Positions 44,882 through 53,923 of a stretch of DNA of 64,000 nucleotides are shown piece after piece. The stretch is from Streptomyces lunaelactis (GTDB taxonomy: Bacteria > Actinomycetota > Actinomycetes > Streptomycetales > Streptomycetaceae): assembly GCF_003054555.1 (NCBI RefSeq), contig NZ_CP026304.1, forward strand, positions 5,146,001 through 5,210,000, in the 5' to 3' direction. Position numbers and translations under genes: made by a program. The notes beneath the pieces were generated by a model. That model made no database searches and was not told where the DNA came from. It saw only the letters and a program-made list of their open reading frames with translations. Position 1 is the first letter of the stretch, and each line of letters opens with the position of its first letter.

Positions 44882-46300
44882 TCAGCCAGCCTGTGCACTG
44901 ACCCGTCCGCCCTTGATCGCGTCAAGGAGAGCCTGGTGGTCGCGTTCGTTCTGGTCGGCGTAGGTCTCGGCGAACGTGTTCAGAGCGCGGTCGAAGACGT
45001 CGCCGCTGCCCAGATAGGCGGCGATGGCGATGCGGTCGCCCGACCTCGCGTGGGCGCGGGCGAGCGTGGCTCCGCACAGCTCGGCGAACAGCCCCATGCC
45101 CTGGGGCACCATCAACGACGGTTCGACGACGAACTTCCAGTCCCGCAACTGGCGTACGTAGAAGTCCCGCTCGCGGCCGTCGATCCCGTGAACCCGTTGC
45201 CAGCCGAGAAAGATGTCGCTCGCGGCCTGCATCAGCCGCTGTCCGGCCACCACTCGCTCGCCCTGTGTGGCGAACTCGCTGCTCCCGACGTGCGGAGCCA
45301 GCGCGGAGACGTCGGCCTCCTTGGCCTGGAGGAACAGCGGGTCGTCCCCGTCCCGGCCGCGCAGCAGCACGATCCAGCACCGGGTGCCGACGCTGCCGAC
45401 GCCCACCACCTTGCGCGCCATGTCCACCGGGGTGAACTGCTGGATCAGGTGCTGCCGGTCCGACTGGAGGCTCTTCCGGTAGTCGTGGATCAAGCTCCGG
45501 ATGATCTCCTCGAGCACGTTGCGTTCCGGGGGCGGCAGAAGATCGGCGAGCGGTGTGACGAGGGGCGGTGTAGCGGCGATCCGGCGCTCACCGTCGACGA
45601 CGTGGGTGAGCTTCTCGAAAGCCTGGAGGCTGTCATGGGTGCGAGCCTTGGCCAACGACCGTGACAGCCGCTTGCGCCCCCGCTTCTGCAGCCGCCCGGA
45701 CGCCAGTTCCGCCAGCTGATCGGCGTCGGACCGGGAGTACCAGACGTCGAGCGTGCGCATACCGGCGAACCGGCGCATCTGTTCGCGGTACGACCGCACG
45801 GCGGAGCGGACGATCACGCTGCGTTCCGCATCCGTGAAGCCGTTCTCCCGGCCGGCGATGACGAGACTGGCCGCCAGCCGCTTCACGTCCCATTCCCACG
45901 GTCCCGGCAGCGTCTCGTCGAAGTCGTTGATGTCGAAGAGCAGATGCCGCTCGGGGGAGGCCAGCAGGCGGAAGTTCAGCATGTGGGCGTCGCCGCACAG
46001 TTGGGCGCGCAGACCAGAGTCGATGGTCGTGGCCAGATCACCCGCCATGATCGCGGCAGCGCCCCGGTAGAAGCGGAAGGGGGATTCCGACATCCGCCCG
46101 TAGCGGATCGGGACGAGCTCCTGCACCCGCGTCGCGGACTGTTCCTCGATGACGTCCACCGGGTCCGGCCGATGCCGGGAGGGTGTGTATTCGGCGTGGG
46201 CGGACCGGGAGGCCCGCGCCCGCGCCGCCCTGCCCTTTGCCGCGCGCTCCTTGGGGGACAGCTGCACCCCTTGCGTGGCCGTCGCCGGCTTGTGGTTCAT
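44882..46300 (-). CDS. DUF2252 protein
   Basis: ATG at 46300 with a GGAGGG site gives 472 residues, MNHKPATATQGVQLSPKERA. The DUF2252 pattern is clear: MSESPFRFYRGAAAIMAGDL, LCGDAHMLNFRLLASPERHL, FDINDFDETLPGPWEWDVKR and, late, LCGATLARAHARSGD. The GDAHxxNF and DxxDFD blocks resemble the catalytic loop of aminoglycoside-phosphotransferase-like kinases, so kinase activity is possible but unproven. Soluble; no signal peptide. Confidence 0.9.
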   Translation of the reverse strand: MNHKPATATQGVQLSPKERAAKGRAARARASRSAHAEYTPSRHRPDPVDVIEEQSATRVQELVPIRYGRMSESPFRFYRGAAAIMAGDLATTIDSGLRAQLCGDAHMLNFRLLASPERHLLFDINDFDETLPGPWEWDVKRLAASLVIAGRENGFTDAERSVIVRSAVRSYREQMRRFAGMRTLDVWYSRSDADQLAELASGRLQKRGRKRLSRSLAKARTHDSLQAFEKLTHVVDGERRIAATPPLVTPLADLLPPPERNVLEEIIRSLIHDYRKSLQSDRQHLIQQFTPVDMARKVVGVGSVGTRCWIVLLRGRDGDDPLFLQAKEADVSALAPHVGSSEFATQGERVVAGQRLMQAASDIFLGWQRVHGIDGRERDFYVRQLRDWKFVVEPSLMVPQGMGLFAELCGATLARAHARSGDRIAIAAYLGSGDVFDRALNTFAETYADQNERDHQALLDAIKGGRVSAQAG

Positions 46301-46433
46301 CTCGTACCCTCCTGAGCGGGTGCGTCGTCGGCCCCCACGCCCGAAGCGGCTCATCTCCAGCAAAGCGCACATCAGGCCGGACGGCACTCCGGCTCGGGAG
46401 CGCGAGGGTGCCGGGGCGGACAAGCGCGGGCCG

Positions 46434-47072
46434 TCAGACAAGTTCGTAGATGCTCCGGCCGACCAGCCAGAAGCCCAGCAACAGGGAGAGAGTGACGATG
46501 GCCTGGTCCTGGTGGTCCGTCATCCACGTCCGCAGTGAATCGAGTCTGGCCTGGGCCGCGCCCGGCCGGAACGTCGCGTACAACTCCATCGCCAGCAGGC
46601 TGGAGGTGGCCAGTAAGCAGTACAGCATCAGCGTCAGCCACGAGGCGGCTTGGGAGAGGTCCGCCTTCATCACGGTCGTGGCCCCCGCGGCGACGAGTCC
46701 CCAGGGCTGGAGAAGGACCGCGAGGCCTGCCGCCGTCCACGCTGAGACGTCACCCTTCGCGGGCGACGCACGGTCCCGTCGGGGACGGTCGGTTCTGCGG
46801 CGCCTGTACACCCCGTAGGCGATCAGCCCGACGCCGATGGCCAGCTTGACGGCGAGCGACGCGGTCGAGGGGGCGGAGTGCGCCTTGGGCGGTGTCCCGC
46901 CGGTGAAGAGCAGCACACAGGCGATCACCAGAACCAGGCACGCGAGCCAGGACAGAATAAAGGCGACGCCCTTGCGTACGCCCTTGTGCGCCGACAGCAC
47001 CACGATGAATGCCATGACCGGAAACGGTTCGAGGGTGATCGCCAGGCCGATGAGGATGAGGTCGAGAGTCAT
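46434..47072 (-). CDS. GAP-family (Sap-like) membrane protein
   Basis: A 212-residue protein, ATG 47072, GGAGGAGG site, with six membrane segments starting MTLDLILIGLAITLEPFPVM. The N-terminal EPFPVMAFIVVLSAHKGVRK and a basic middle loop (YRRRRTDRPRRDR) fit the GAP/Sap family, whose mycobacterial members help export peptidoglycolipids or sulfolipids. The substrate here is unknown. Divergent from the DUF6325 gene. Confidence 0.8.
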   Translation of the reverse strand: MTLDLILIGLAITLEPFPVMAFIVVLSAHKGVRKGVAFILSWLACLVLVIACVLLFTGGTPPKAHSAPSTASLAVKLAIGVGLIAYGVYRRRRTDRPRRDRASPAKGDVSAWTAAGLAVLLQPWGLVAAGATTVMKADLSQAASWLTLMLYCLLATSSLLAMELYATFRPGAAQARLDSLRTWMTDHQDQAIVTLSLLLGFWLVGRSIYELV

Positions 47073-47343
47073 CCGGCCTCCTCCTGCCTCCTCCGTAACC
47101 CCGCAGCGGAATCCAGCCAGACACGAATCCGGCGGACATGCGATACGGGGTCGCCCATTGGGGCGACGACCGAAGGGGGGCCCGCTCGGACAGGCGTGCC
47201 CCGACCCGAGGTGCAGACAGTTCCCCCCGGTGATGCAATGGCTGGGGCGGTGCTGGAAAGCCGCCGAACAGTTCGGAAAGCCTCCACCGTGCATGAGCCC
47301 CGGCAAGATCCGGAAGACAGGCCCCAACTTGCGAGGAGCCGAC

Positions 47344-47796
47344 ATGAGCGCCGACGAGTTCTCCGAAATGGGTCCTGTCGACTATCTGGTCGTTGAGTTT
47401 CCTGGCAACCGGATGACCGGCGAGGGCCTGCCGCTGCTCGTCGACCTGGTCGAGCGCGGAATCATCCGGATCCTCGACCTCTCCTTCGTGAGAAAAGAGC
47501 TGGACGGTTCGGTCTCCGGCCTGCAAATCGCCGACTTCGACGCCGACGGCGAACTCGACCTGACCCTCTTCGAGGGCGCGTCATCGGGTCTGCTCGGTGA
47601 GGACGATCTCCAGGACGCGGCCGCCGTTCTCGAGCCGGGGAACTCCGCAGGGATCATCGTGTACGAGAACGTGTGGGCCGGGCCGTTCGCGGCGGCCCTG
47701 CGGCGCGGCGGCGCCCAGCTGGTGGCGAGCGGACGGATTCCGGTGCAGGCTCTCCTGGCCTCGCTCGAAGCCGCCGAAGCCCGGTCCGATTCCTGA
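47344..47796 (+). CDS. DUF6325 protein
   Basis: A 150-residue soluble protein starting MSADEFSEMGPVDYLVVEFP. The core has GLPLLVDLVERGIIRILDLS, an acidic middle and NSAGIIVYENVWAGPFAAAL, matching a family that in actinobacteria is regularly followed by a SHOCT gene, as here. No catalytic motif. GAGGAGCCGAC precedes the ATG. First gene of a four-gene plus-strand run (to 50916). Confidence 0.8.
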   Translation: MSADEFSEMGPVDYLVVEFPGNRMTGEGLPLLVDLVERGIIRILDLSFVRKELDGSVSGLQIADFDADGELDLTLFEGASSGLLGEDDLQDAAAVLEPGNSAGIIVYENVWAGPFAAALRRGGAQLVASGRIPVQALLASLEAAEARSDS

Positions 47797-47837
47797 GGCA
47801 GTCCGCAGCGGCTGCTCGCGAGACAAGGACAAAGCGC

Positions 47838-48119
47838 ATGCCTGGTCTACTCCGCGGGGTCGCCCGCACCGCCGTCGTCGCCGGGACGGCGACCGCGGTC
47901 TCCAACCGTGTATCGCGACGGCAGGCCGGCCGGTGGGCCCAACAGGACGCACCGCAGGCCGCCCCGCAGCAGCCGGCCGCTGCGGCGCCCGAGCCCCCGC
48001 CCGCCCCCTCGATGGAGAGCAAGATTTCCCAGTTGAAGGACCTCGGCGAGCTCAAGACGCAGGGCGTTCTCACCGAGGCCGAGTTCGAGGCTCAGAAAAG
48101 CCGGATACTCAACTCCTGA
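47838..48119 (+). CDS. SHOCT-domain small protein
   Basis: A 93-residue protein: short helix with a hydrophobic patch (RTAVVAGTATAVSNRV), Gln/Ala/Pro linker (residues ~35-57), then a SHOCT domain, KISQLKDLGELKTQGVLTEA and EFEAQKSRIL. SHOCT domains mediate oligomer or membrane-protein contacts. It lies 41 nt after the DUF6325 gene. Confidence 0.85.
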   Translation: MPGLLRGVARTAVVAGTATAVSNRVSRRQAGRWAQQDAPQAAPQQPAAAAPEPPPAPSMESKISQLKDLGELKTQGVLTEAEFEAQKSRILNS

Positions 48120-48144
48120 ACGAACTCCCTGATCGGAGTCAGCC

Positions 48145-49965
48145 ATGGACCGATATCCCCCCATCGCCGACCATGGTCTGATTGGTGATCTGCAGACCGC
48201 TGCTCTTGTCTCCTCCCAAGGCGTCATCGACTGGTTCGCGGCTCCCCGGTTCGATTCTCCGAGTGTTTTCGCCGCACTGCTCGACCATGACCGCGGCGGC
48301 TACTTCCTCTTCGCCCCGGACGATGCCAACTCGGTCTGCAAACAGCTCTATTACCCGGACACGGCAGTCCTGGTCACCCGGTTCATGTCGCCCGAGGGCG
48401 TCGGTGAGGTCCTCGACTACATGCCGCCGGGCCGGATACTCACGCCGACGGACCGCCACACACTGGTGCGCATCGTACGGTCCGTACGCGGCACCGTGCG
48501 GTTCTCTCTGAAGTGCGCACCGCGGTTCGACTACGGGCGGGCCACCCATGAGCTCGAACTGCGCCCGGAGGCGGCGGCATTCCGGGCGCCGGCGCAGACC
48601 GGCTACCTCCAGGCCACCTTCTCCCTGGAACGCGAGGGGCTGGACGTCCGGGGCGAGGTCACCCTCAACGAGGGCGAGTCGGCTGCCGCAGCCTTCACCG
48701 TCTGTGACCCGGACGGTGAGCTGCCCGCCCCCATCACCGTGGAGGCGCTCAACGACCAGCTCTTCGAAGTGGGCGATTTCTGGCAGAACTGGCTGCGCAC
48801 TTCGCGGTACAACGGCCGGTGGTCGGACATGGTCAACCGCTCCGCCATCACCCTGAAGCTGCTCACCTACGCCCCCACGGGGGCTCCGGTCGCCGCGGCG
48901 ACCATGGGTCTTCCCGAACAGGTCGGGGGCGAGCGCAACTGGGACTACCGGTACACCTGGATTCGCGACGGGTCGCTGTCGGTGCGGGCGCTGCTGGACC
49001 TCGGGTTCGTCGACGAGGCGGCCCGCTTCACGCGCTGGATCGGCGACCGGATGCGCGATCGCTCGGACCTGCCCGGCGAACGTCTGCAGATCATGTACCG
49101 GGTCGACGGAGATCCCGACATCCCCGAGGAGATCCTCGACCACTTCGAGGGATACCGCGGCTCGTCCCCGGTGCGGGCCGGGAACGCCGCCATGGACCAG
49201 CTGCAGCTCGACATCTACGGCGAGGCGCTCTACGCCCTGGCCGAAGGCCGCGAGGTGGGAAGCCAGACCGGATACCACGGCTGGAAAGGTCTCGCCTCGG
49301 TGCTCGACTGGCTCGCCGACTCCTGGGACCGCCCGGACGAGGGCATCTGGGAAACCCGCGGCGGCCGCAAGGACTTCACCTACAGCCGGGTGATGTGCTG
49401 GGTCGCCTTCGACCGCGGACTGACTCTGGCGCGGGAGTTCAGCCGGCCCGCCGACATCGCCCGCTGGACCGCCGCACGCGACGCCATCCTCGATCAGGTG
49501 ATGGAACGGGCGTGGAGCGACAAGGAGCAGGCCCTCGTCCAGCACTACGACGGTGACGTCATGGACGCCTCCCTGCTGCTCATTCCGCGGGTCGGGTTCC
49601 TGGCCCGCAAGAGCCCCGGCTGGCTGTCCACGCTCGACGCCATGGACCGCAAGCTCGTCTCGGACAGCCTGGTATACCGCTACGATCCGGCGGCTTCCCC
49701 GGACGGTCTGCGCGGCTCTGAGGGCACGTTCAGCCTCTGTACGTTTCTCTACGTCGACGCGCTCGCGATGGCCGGCCGGCTCAGTCAGGCTCGCTATGCG
49801 TTCGAGAAGATGCACACGTACGCCAACCATGTGGGTCTGTTCGCCGAGGAGATCGGCCCGAGCGGTGAGCAACTCGGCAATTTCCCGCAGGCGTTCACCC
49901 ATCTCTCGCTCATCATGGCCGCCACCACCCTCGACGGGGCGATCGACCGGGAACAGGGTCGCTGA
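48145..49965 (+). CDS. Glycoside hydrolase family 15, trehalase/glucoamylase-like
   Basis: A 606-residue protein without signal peptide. The N-terminal beta-sandwich begins IADHGLIGDLQTAALVSSQG; the (alpha/alpha)6 barrel has GGERNWDYRYTWIRDGSLSV, TWIRD being diagnostic, and the C-terminal acid/base region FAEEIGPSGEQLGNFPQAFT. Actinobacterial members include cytosolic acid trehalases, so trehalose breakdown is the best guess; glucoamylase activity is an alternative. The cyclase-family gene follows after 6 nt. Confidence 0.92.
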   Translation: MDRYPPIADHGLIGDLQTAALVSSQGVIDWFAAPRFDSPSVFAALLDHDRGGYFLFAPDDANSVCKQLYYPDTAVLVTRFMSPEGVGEVLDYMPPGRILTPTDRHTLVRIVRSVRGTVRFSLKCAPRFDYGRATHELELRPEAAAFRAPAQTGYLQATFSLEREGLDVRGEVTLNEGESAAAAFTVCDPDGELPAPITVEALNDQLFEVGDFWQNWLRTSRYNGRWSDMVNRSAITLKLLTYAPTGAPVAAATMGLPEQVGGERNWDYRYTWIRDGSLSVRALLDLGFVDEAARFTRWIGDRMRDRSDLPGERLQIMYRVDGDPDIPEEILDHFEGYRGSSPVRAGNAAMDQLQLDIYGEALYALAEGREVGSQTGYHGWKGLASVLDWLADSWDRPDEGIWETRGGRKDFTYSRVMCWVAFDRGLTLAREFSRPADIARWTAARDAILDQVMERAWSDKEQALVQHYDGDVMDASLLLIPRVGFLARKSPGWLSTLDAMDRKLVSDSLVYRYDPAASPDGLRGSEGTFSLCTFLYVDALAMAGRLSQARYAFEKMHTYANHVGLFAEEIGPSGEQLGNFPQAFTHLSLIMAATTLDGAIDREQGR

Positions 49966-49971
49966 CCGTCC

Positions 49972-50916
49972 ATGGCAGCGGACTCAGGCCCCGAGTCGGG
50001 CCCTTCGCTCGAGGCGGCCGAGTTCCGTGCCCTGTACGAGCGCGTACGGCGCGACGCGCGGGCAGGCACGGCAGGCCGGGGAGCCTTGGACGACATCGCC
50101 GCGGCAACGGTGCGGGAGGCGGCCCGCGAAGTGAGGACGGGCCGGACGGTGACCCTGGCAGCAGCCGTGGAGAGCGTGCCGGGGCCGGACAACCCCGACG
50201 CCTGCTGCCACCGGATGACCGGCGCGGTCGCCGGCGAGATCGGGACCGGGCTCCAGTTCGCGAGGGACCGCTTCGCCATGAATGTGCACGGCGACGCCGA
50301 CAGCCACATCGACGCCCTGTGTCACGTCGTCTACGACGGCACTCTCCACGGCGGGGTATCCGCCGACACGTTGACCACGGACGGAGCGGAGGCGCTGTCC
50401 ATCGATGTGGCGCGCAACGGGATCGTCGGCCGAGGCGTACTGCTCGACATACCCAGGCTGCGAGGGGTGCCGTGGCTCGAGCCGGGCGACCATGTCACCG
50501 GGGAGGACCTGGCCGCGGCAGAGACGGCGCAGCACATCGAGGTCGGCGAGGGGGACCTGCTCTTCGTCAGGGTCGGCCACCCCCGCCGCCGCGCCGAGCT
50601 CGGAGCATGGAATACGGCGAAGGCACGGGCCGGCCTCCACCCCACCGCCATGACGTTTCTGGCCGACCGGGGCGTCGCCGTGCTCGGCGGTGACGGGAAC
50701 AACGACACTGCCCCCAGCTCTGTCGACGGTGTCGGCTTCCCCGTGCACGTCCTCGGTGTGCACGCCATGGGGCTGCATCTTCTGGACTACCTGCAGTTCG
50801 AGGGCCTGGTGCCGCTCTGCGAGGAGGAGGACCGCTGGTCGTTCCTCTGCGTGATCGCCCCTCTCCGGCTTCCTGGGGCTACCGGGTCTCCCGTGAATCC
50901 GATCGCGATCGTGTGA
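49972..50916 (+). CDS. Cyclase-family (kynurenine formamidase-like) hydrolase
   Basis: A 314-residue soluble protein. The metal-binding pattern is HGDADSHIDALCHV (family HxGTHxDxxxH form) near residue 110, with VLLDIPRLRGVPWLEPGDHV and HVLGVHAMGLHLLDYLQFEG later. Members hydrolyse cyclic or formyl amide bonds using Zn or Mn; the substrate is unknown. Its 3' end overlaps the convergent ClC gene by 38 nt. Confidence 0.85.
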   Translation: MAADSGPESGPSLEAAEFRALYERVRRDARAGTAGRGALDDIAAATVREAAREVRTGRTVTLAAAVESVPGPDNPDACCHRMTGAVAGEIGTGLQFARDRFAMNVHGDADSHIDALCHVVYDGTLHGGVSADTLTTDGAEALSIDVARNGIVGRGVLLDIPRLRGVPWLEPGDHVTGEDLAAAETAQHIEVGEGDLLFVRVGHPRRRAELGAWNTAKARAGLHPTAMTFLADRGVAVLGGDGNNDTAPSSVDGVGFPVHVLGVHAMGLHLLDYLQFEGLVPLCEEEDRWSFLCVIAPLRLPGATGSPVNPIAIV

Positions 50917-52246
50917 GACGGCTCGGAAGTCCGGCGGGCAGCAGCTCGGTCGTGACGAGGGCGACCACCGCCGCCAGGATCACCACCGGAACCGTCGCGG
51001 AGTTTCCGAGCAGCATGACCACGAGCACCACGCTGCTGACCGGCAGCCGCATGACGCTGGTGAGGGCAGCCGCCATACCCCCGGCCACTCCCGGTACGAC
51101 GCCCAGGCCGGGCAGGGGCGACAGCAGCACCCCCACCGCCGCGCCCAGGAACAGAGACGGAAACACCGGACCGCCGCGCAGGCTGCCCAGACAGAGGGCG
51201 TAGGCGAGCGATTTGAAGAGCACCACGGCCAGCAGCGCACCGACCCCCCAGGCATGGGGATCGGAGGCCATGTCGGCGAGCGTGGCCTGTCCGGACGAAG
51301 CGACGTCCACCGGGGTGCGGCCGGTGATGACCGCGTACAGGGCGGCGCAGCCACCGGCGGCCACCGCGCAGACAACCGTCCTGGTGAACGTGCGCGCTGC
51401 CACGAACGCGGCGGTCAGCCGTCCGCCGGCGATCGCCAGGTGCATCAGCACGGCGATGGCCACAGCCATCAGAATCGACCAGAACACGTCCCCGGTGTCC
51501 AGACGCGGGGGCGACTCCGGGAACTTCAGAGCGAGGCTGCCCGTGTCCAGCCCGGTCCAGCGCCCGAATCCGGTGAACACCAGGGCTCCCACTCCGCTCG
51601 ACAGCAGAGCGGGGAGCATGATCGCGAACAGCTGCGGACCTCCCACTCCCACCACCTCGATGAGCAGCACCGCGGCGATGAGCGGACTGCCGAAAATCAC
51701 CGAGATCGCCGCCGCGGCGCCGGCCGCGCCCAGCAGGGCGGTGCTCTTCGCAGTGGCGGGGGCGCGGGCGAGATCCCTGAAGAGCAGGGCCAGACCACCG
51801 CCGAGGGCGATCAGCGGCGCCTCCGGTCCCAGGACAGCGCCGAGCGGGAGGCTCGCCGCCGCCGCGATCACCACTCCGGGCAGCGCGGCTGTCGATGCTC
51901 CTCCGGCGTGCAGGCCGGACGCCGGGATGTGGCCTCCCGCGCCGGGCAGATGGGTGACGACCAGCCCCACGATGACTCCGGCGACCAGGAGCAGCGGCAG
52001 GGGCCACCACGACGGCGGGGTGTCCCAGCCCAGGGCCTGCGGCAGATCCGCCCACAGCACGTGTTCGAGTTCCTGGAGGCCGGCGAGGAACCAGAAAGCC
52101 ACGAGGGAGATCGGAATGCCGATCAGGCCGCTGAGGACCAGCGCCTTGAGGTAGCCGGGGGTGCGCAGCACGTCCCGCAGCAGGGCGGTCTCCTGTGGCT
52201 GCGCCGGGGTGTCGGAAGCTGCGGGCCGGTCGCTCGGCGCCGTCAT
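50879..52246 (-). CDS. ClC-family chloride channel or antiporter
   Basis: A 455-residue protein with ten or more membrane segments. The anion-site motifs are visible: GAGGHIPASG near residue 105, GAVLGPEAPLIALGGG (with the gating Glu) and GSPLIAAVLLIEVVG. There is no C-terminal CBS domain. The GPEAP form differs slightly from the common GREGP. It follows the K+-channel-like gene by 37 nt. Confidence 0.9.
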   Translation of the reverse strand: MTAPSDRPAASDTPAQPQETALLRDVLRTPGYLKALVLSGLIGIPISLVAFWFLAGLQELEHVLWADLPQALGWDTPPSWWPLPLLLVAGVIVGLVVTHLPGAGGHIPASGLHAGGASTAALPGVVIAAAASLPLGAVLGPEAPLIALGGGLALLFRDLARAPATAKSTALLGAAGAAAAISVIFGSPLIAAVLLIEVVGVGGPQLFAIMLPALLSSGVGALVFTGFGRWTGLDTGSLALKFPESPPRLDTGDVFWSILMAVAIAVLMHLAIAGGRLTAAFVAARTFTRTVVCAVAAGGCAALYAVITGRTPVDVASSGQATLADMASDPHAWGVGALLAVVLFKSLAYALCLGSLRGGPVFPSLFLGAAVGVLLSPLPGLGVVPGVAGGMAAALTSVMRLPVSSVVLVVMLLGNSATVPVVILAAVVALVTTELLPAGLPSRLTRSRSDSRETR

Positions 52247-52283
52247 GGAATCCTTCCTTCCCGGTCACCACCGCGGCCGGCGG

Positions 52284-52847
52284 TCATGGTTCACGCTCCG
52301 CAGAGCCCGGGGCGGATCGTCGCCGTTCCAGCCCCATCTGAACCGCTCCGAAGACGACCTTGGCGATCAGGCCCACCAGGATCAGGTCCATGAGCATCTG
52401 CACCATGGTCAGCACACGGGCCGGTCCCGAGGTGGGCACGATGTCGCCGAAGCCGACGGTGGCGAACACGGTGACGGTGAAATACAGCGCGTCGGTACGG
52501 CTCAACTGTTCGTTGAAGGACGATGCCTGCTCCCAGGCCATCAGGAAGTACGCGGCGGCGAACAGCAGCAGGAACAGGGGCACAGCCGTGGCCAGTGCCT
52601 CGATCGCGCGCAGCGGGGGATGCTCGGAACCGATGATGGCCATCGTCTGCCAGGCGACCAGAGCCCCGAACGCCAGCAGCCCCAGGACCAGTGCCGTCAG
52701 CGTGCCGACGCCGAGGTCGCTGTCCAGCGGAAGCAGGTAGTACAAGGCGGTGAGCAGAACGACGACGACAGCCGAGCGCAGCAACGAAACGAAGAGCAGG
52801 CGGCGGCGGTGCCGTCGGCTGCGGGCGCCGTCCCCGTCGGCTGTCAC
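52284..52847 (-). CDS. Ion channel, K+-selective type
   Basis: A 187-residue protein, GTG start overlapping the previous stop by 4 nt. Four hydrophobic segments; the selectivity filter TVTVFATVGFGDIVPTSGPA (~residues 128-147) lies between the last two. TVGFGD is the K+-channel pattern. The N-terminus is Arg-rich, and there is no RCK domain. It may pair with the neighbouring ClC gene in ion or osmotic balance (inference). Confidence 0.85.
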   Translation of the reverse strand: MTADGDGARSRRHRRRLLFVSLLRSAVVVVLLTALYYLLPLDSDLGVGTLTALVLGLLAFGALVAWQTMAIIGSEHPPLRAIEALATAVPLFLLLFAAAYFLMAWEQASSFNEQLSRTDALYFTVTVFATVGFGDIVPTSGPARVLTMVQMLMDLILVGLIAKVVFGAVQMGLERRRSAPGSAEREP

Positions 52848-53386
52848 GACGGCCGGGCCAGGGCGTCCCCGCCGGGCCGCGCGGCCGGGTCCCGTGAGCC
52901 GGCGTCGTCCAGGAACTCACGGAGTGCGAAGGCCGCCAGGACGGCGACAGCAATCCAGAGCACGACTTGCGTGGTCGGGTACGACCAGGTGGCCAGGACA
53001 AGCGCCGCGGCCAGCAGGATGGCCCCGCCGGTCCAGCGCTTGTAGCGGTGGACGAACGATCCCACCGGACCCAGGCGCCCCTCCGCCGAGGTGGCTCCGC
53101 GCACCGCGCCGATCCCGGCGACACAGGCACGGCGCACCGTGACCGCGGCCCTGGAGGGCCCGATGAGGAAGGCGCCGATGGCGGTCACCAACGCAACGGC
53201 GGCCACGGCACGCACCGTTGCGCGCAGGAATCTGACGAGTGTGTCGAAGACCGATGCCGCAGCCGGCTCGTACACGCCCGGCGGCAGCCGGTCGAGGTAG
53301 ATGCCCCGGAAGACGGTGAGGCTGGTGCCGAGCAGCATCGAAGGGGAGCTCTCCGGTGGATCCGGCTCGGATACGTGGGGTGCCAT
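52844..53386 (-). CDS. Truncated membrane protein (C-terminal half)
   Basis: A 180-residue protein with three or four membrane segments: MLLGTSLTVFRGIYLDRLPP, VAAVALVTAIGAFLIGPS and two at the end. This matches only the C-terminal half of ~400-residue actinobacterial membrane proteins that start with a TM and an extracellular domain. The N-terminal half is not found in the 111 nt upstream, so the gene seems 5'-truncated. The reading frame is open and coupled to the channel gene by a 4-nt overlap, so it may still be expressed. Confidence 0.65.
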   Translation of the reverse strand: MAPHVSEPDPPESSPSMLLGTSLTVFRGIYLDRLPPGVYEPAAASVFDTLVRFLRATVRAVAAVALVTAIGAFLIGPSRAAVTVRRACVAGIGAVRGATSAEGRLGPVGSFVHRYKRWTGGAILLAAALVLATWSYPTTQVVLWIAVAVLAAFALREFLDDAGSRDPAARPGGDALARPS

Positions 53387-53419
53387 GGAGCGCTCCTGCG
53401 TCTGGTCCCGTGGGGCCGC

Positions 53420-53443
53420 GAGCGGCGGATCAGTCCGCCGCTC
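53420..53443 (-). terminator. Terminator between DUF7144-like and truncated gene
   Basis: GAGCGGCGGA (53420-53429), loop TCAG, TCCGCCGCTC (53434-53443): a perfect 10-bp palindrome, 55 nt past the stop of the small membrane protein at 53498. Confidence 0.7.
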
Positions 53444-53497
53444 GTTCAGGAAAAGCGCTCCGTGCGAATACCGCGACCGGAGGTGAGCCCCCGGCTG

Positions 53498-53923
53498 TCA
53501 GGGCTGCGCCGGCCGTGGGGCGGCGCACAGCGCCCAGATGATGAAGAGGTCGATGGCGATGAGCACGATGGCCCAGAAGGGGTAGTAGGGCAGCCACAGG
53601 AAGTTCGAGATCATGGCCAGGCCCGCTACCGCCACACCGATGACCCGTGCCCAGACCTCTCCCCTGAACAGGGCGAGTCCGGTGAGTACGAGGATGATGC
53701 CGAGGATCAGATGGACCCAGCCCCACCCGGTCAGGTTGAACTGGAACGAGTAATTGCGGGTGGTGACGAACACGTCGTCCTTGGCGATGGCTGCGATGCC
53801 GTTGAAGATGGCCATGATCCCGCCAAAGATCATCAGGACGGCGGCGAACACCATCCATCCACCGGCGAAGCCTCTGCCGCCGTGCGCCGTGTCGCCTTCT
53901 CGGACGCCTGCGTGAGTAGCCAT
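53498..53923 (-). CDS. Small four-helix membrane protein (DUF7144-like)
   Basis: ATG 53923 after GAAGGGGG gives 141 residues. Four membrane segments: GWMVFAAVLMIFGGIMAIFN, WGWVHLILGIILVLTGLALF, VIGVAVAGLAMISNFLWLPY and AIVLIAIDLFIIWALCA, with a NYSFQFNLTG loop between 1 and 2. This is the common actinobacterial family DUF7144, of unknown function and often near stress genes. It is separated from the following genes by a terminator. Confidence 0.85.
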   Translation of the reverse strand: MATHAGVREGDTAHGGRGFAGGWMVFAAVLMIFGGIMAIFNGIAAIAKDDVFVTTRNYSFQFNLTGWGWVHLILGIILVLTGLALFRGEVWARVIGVAVAGLAMISNFLWLPYYPFWAIVLIAIDLFIIWALCAAPRPAQP

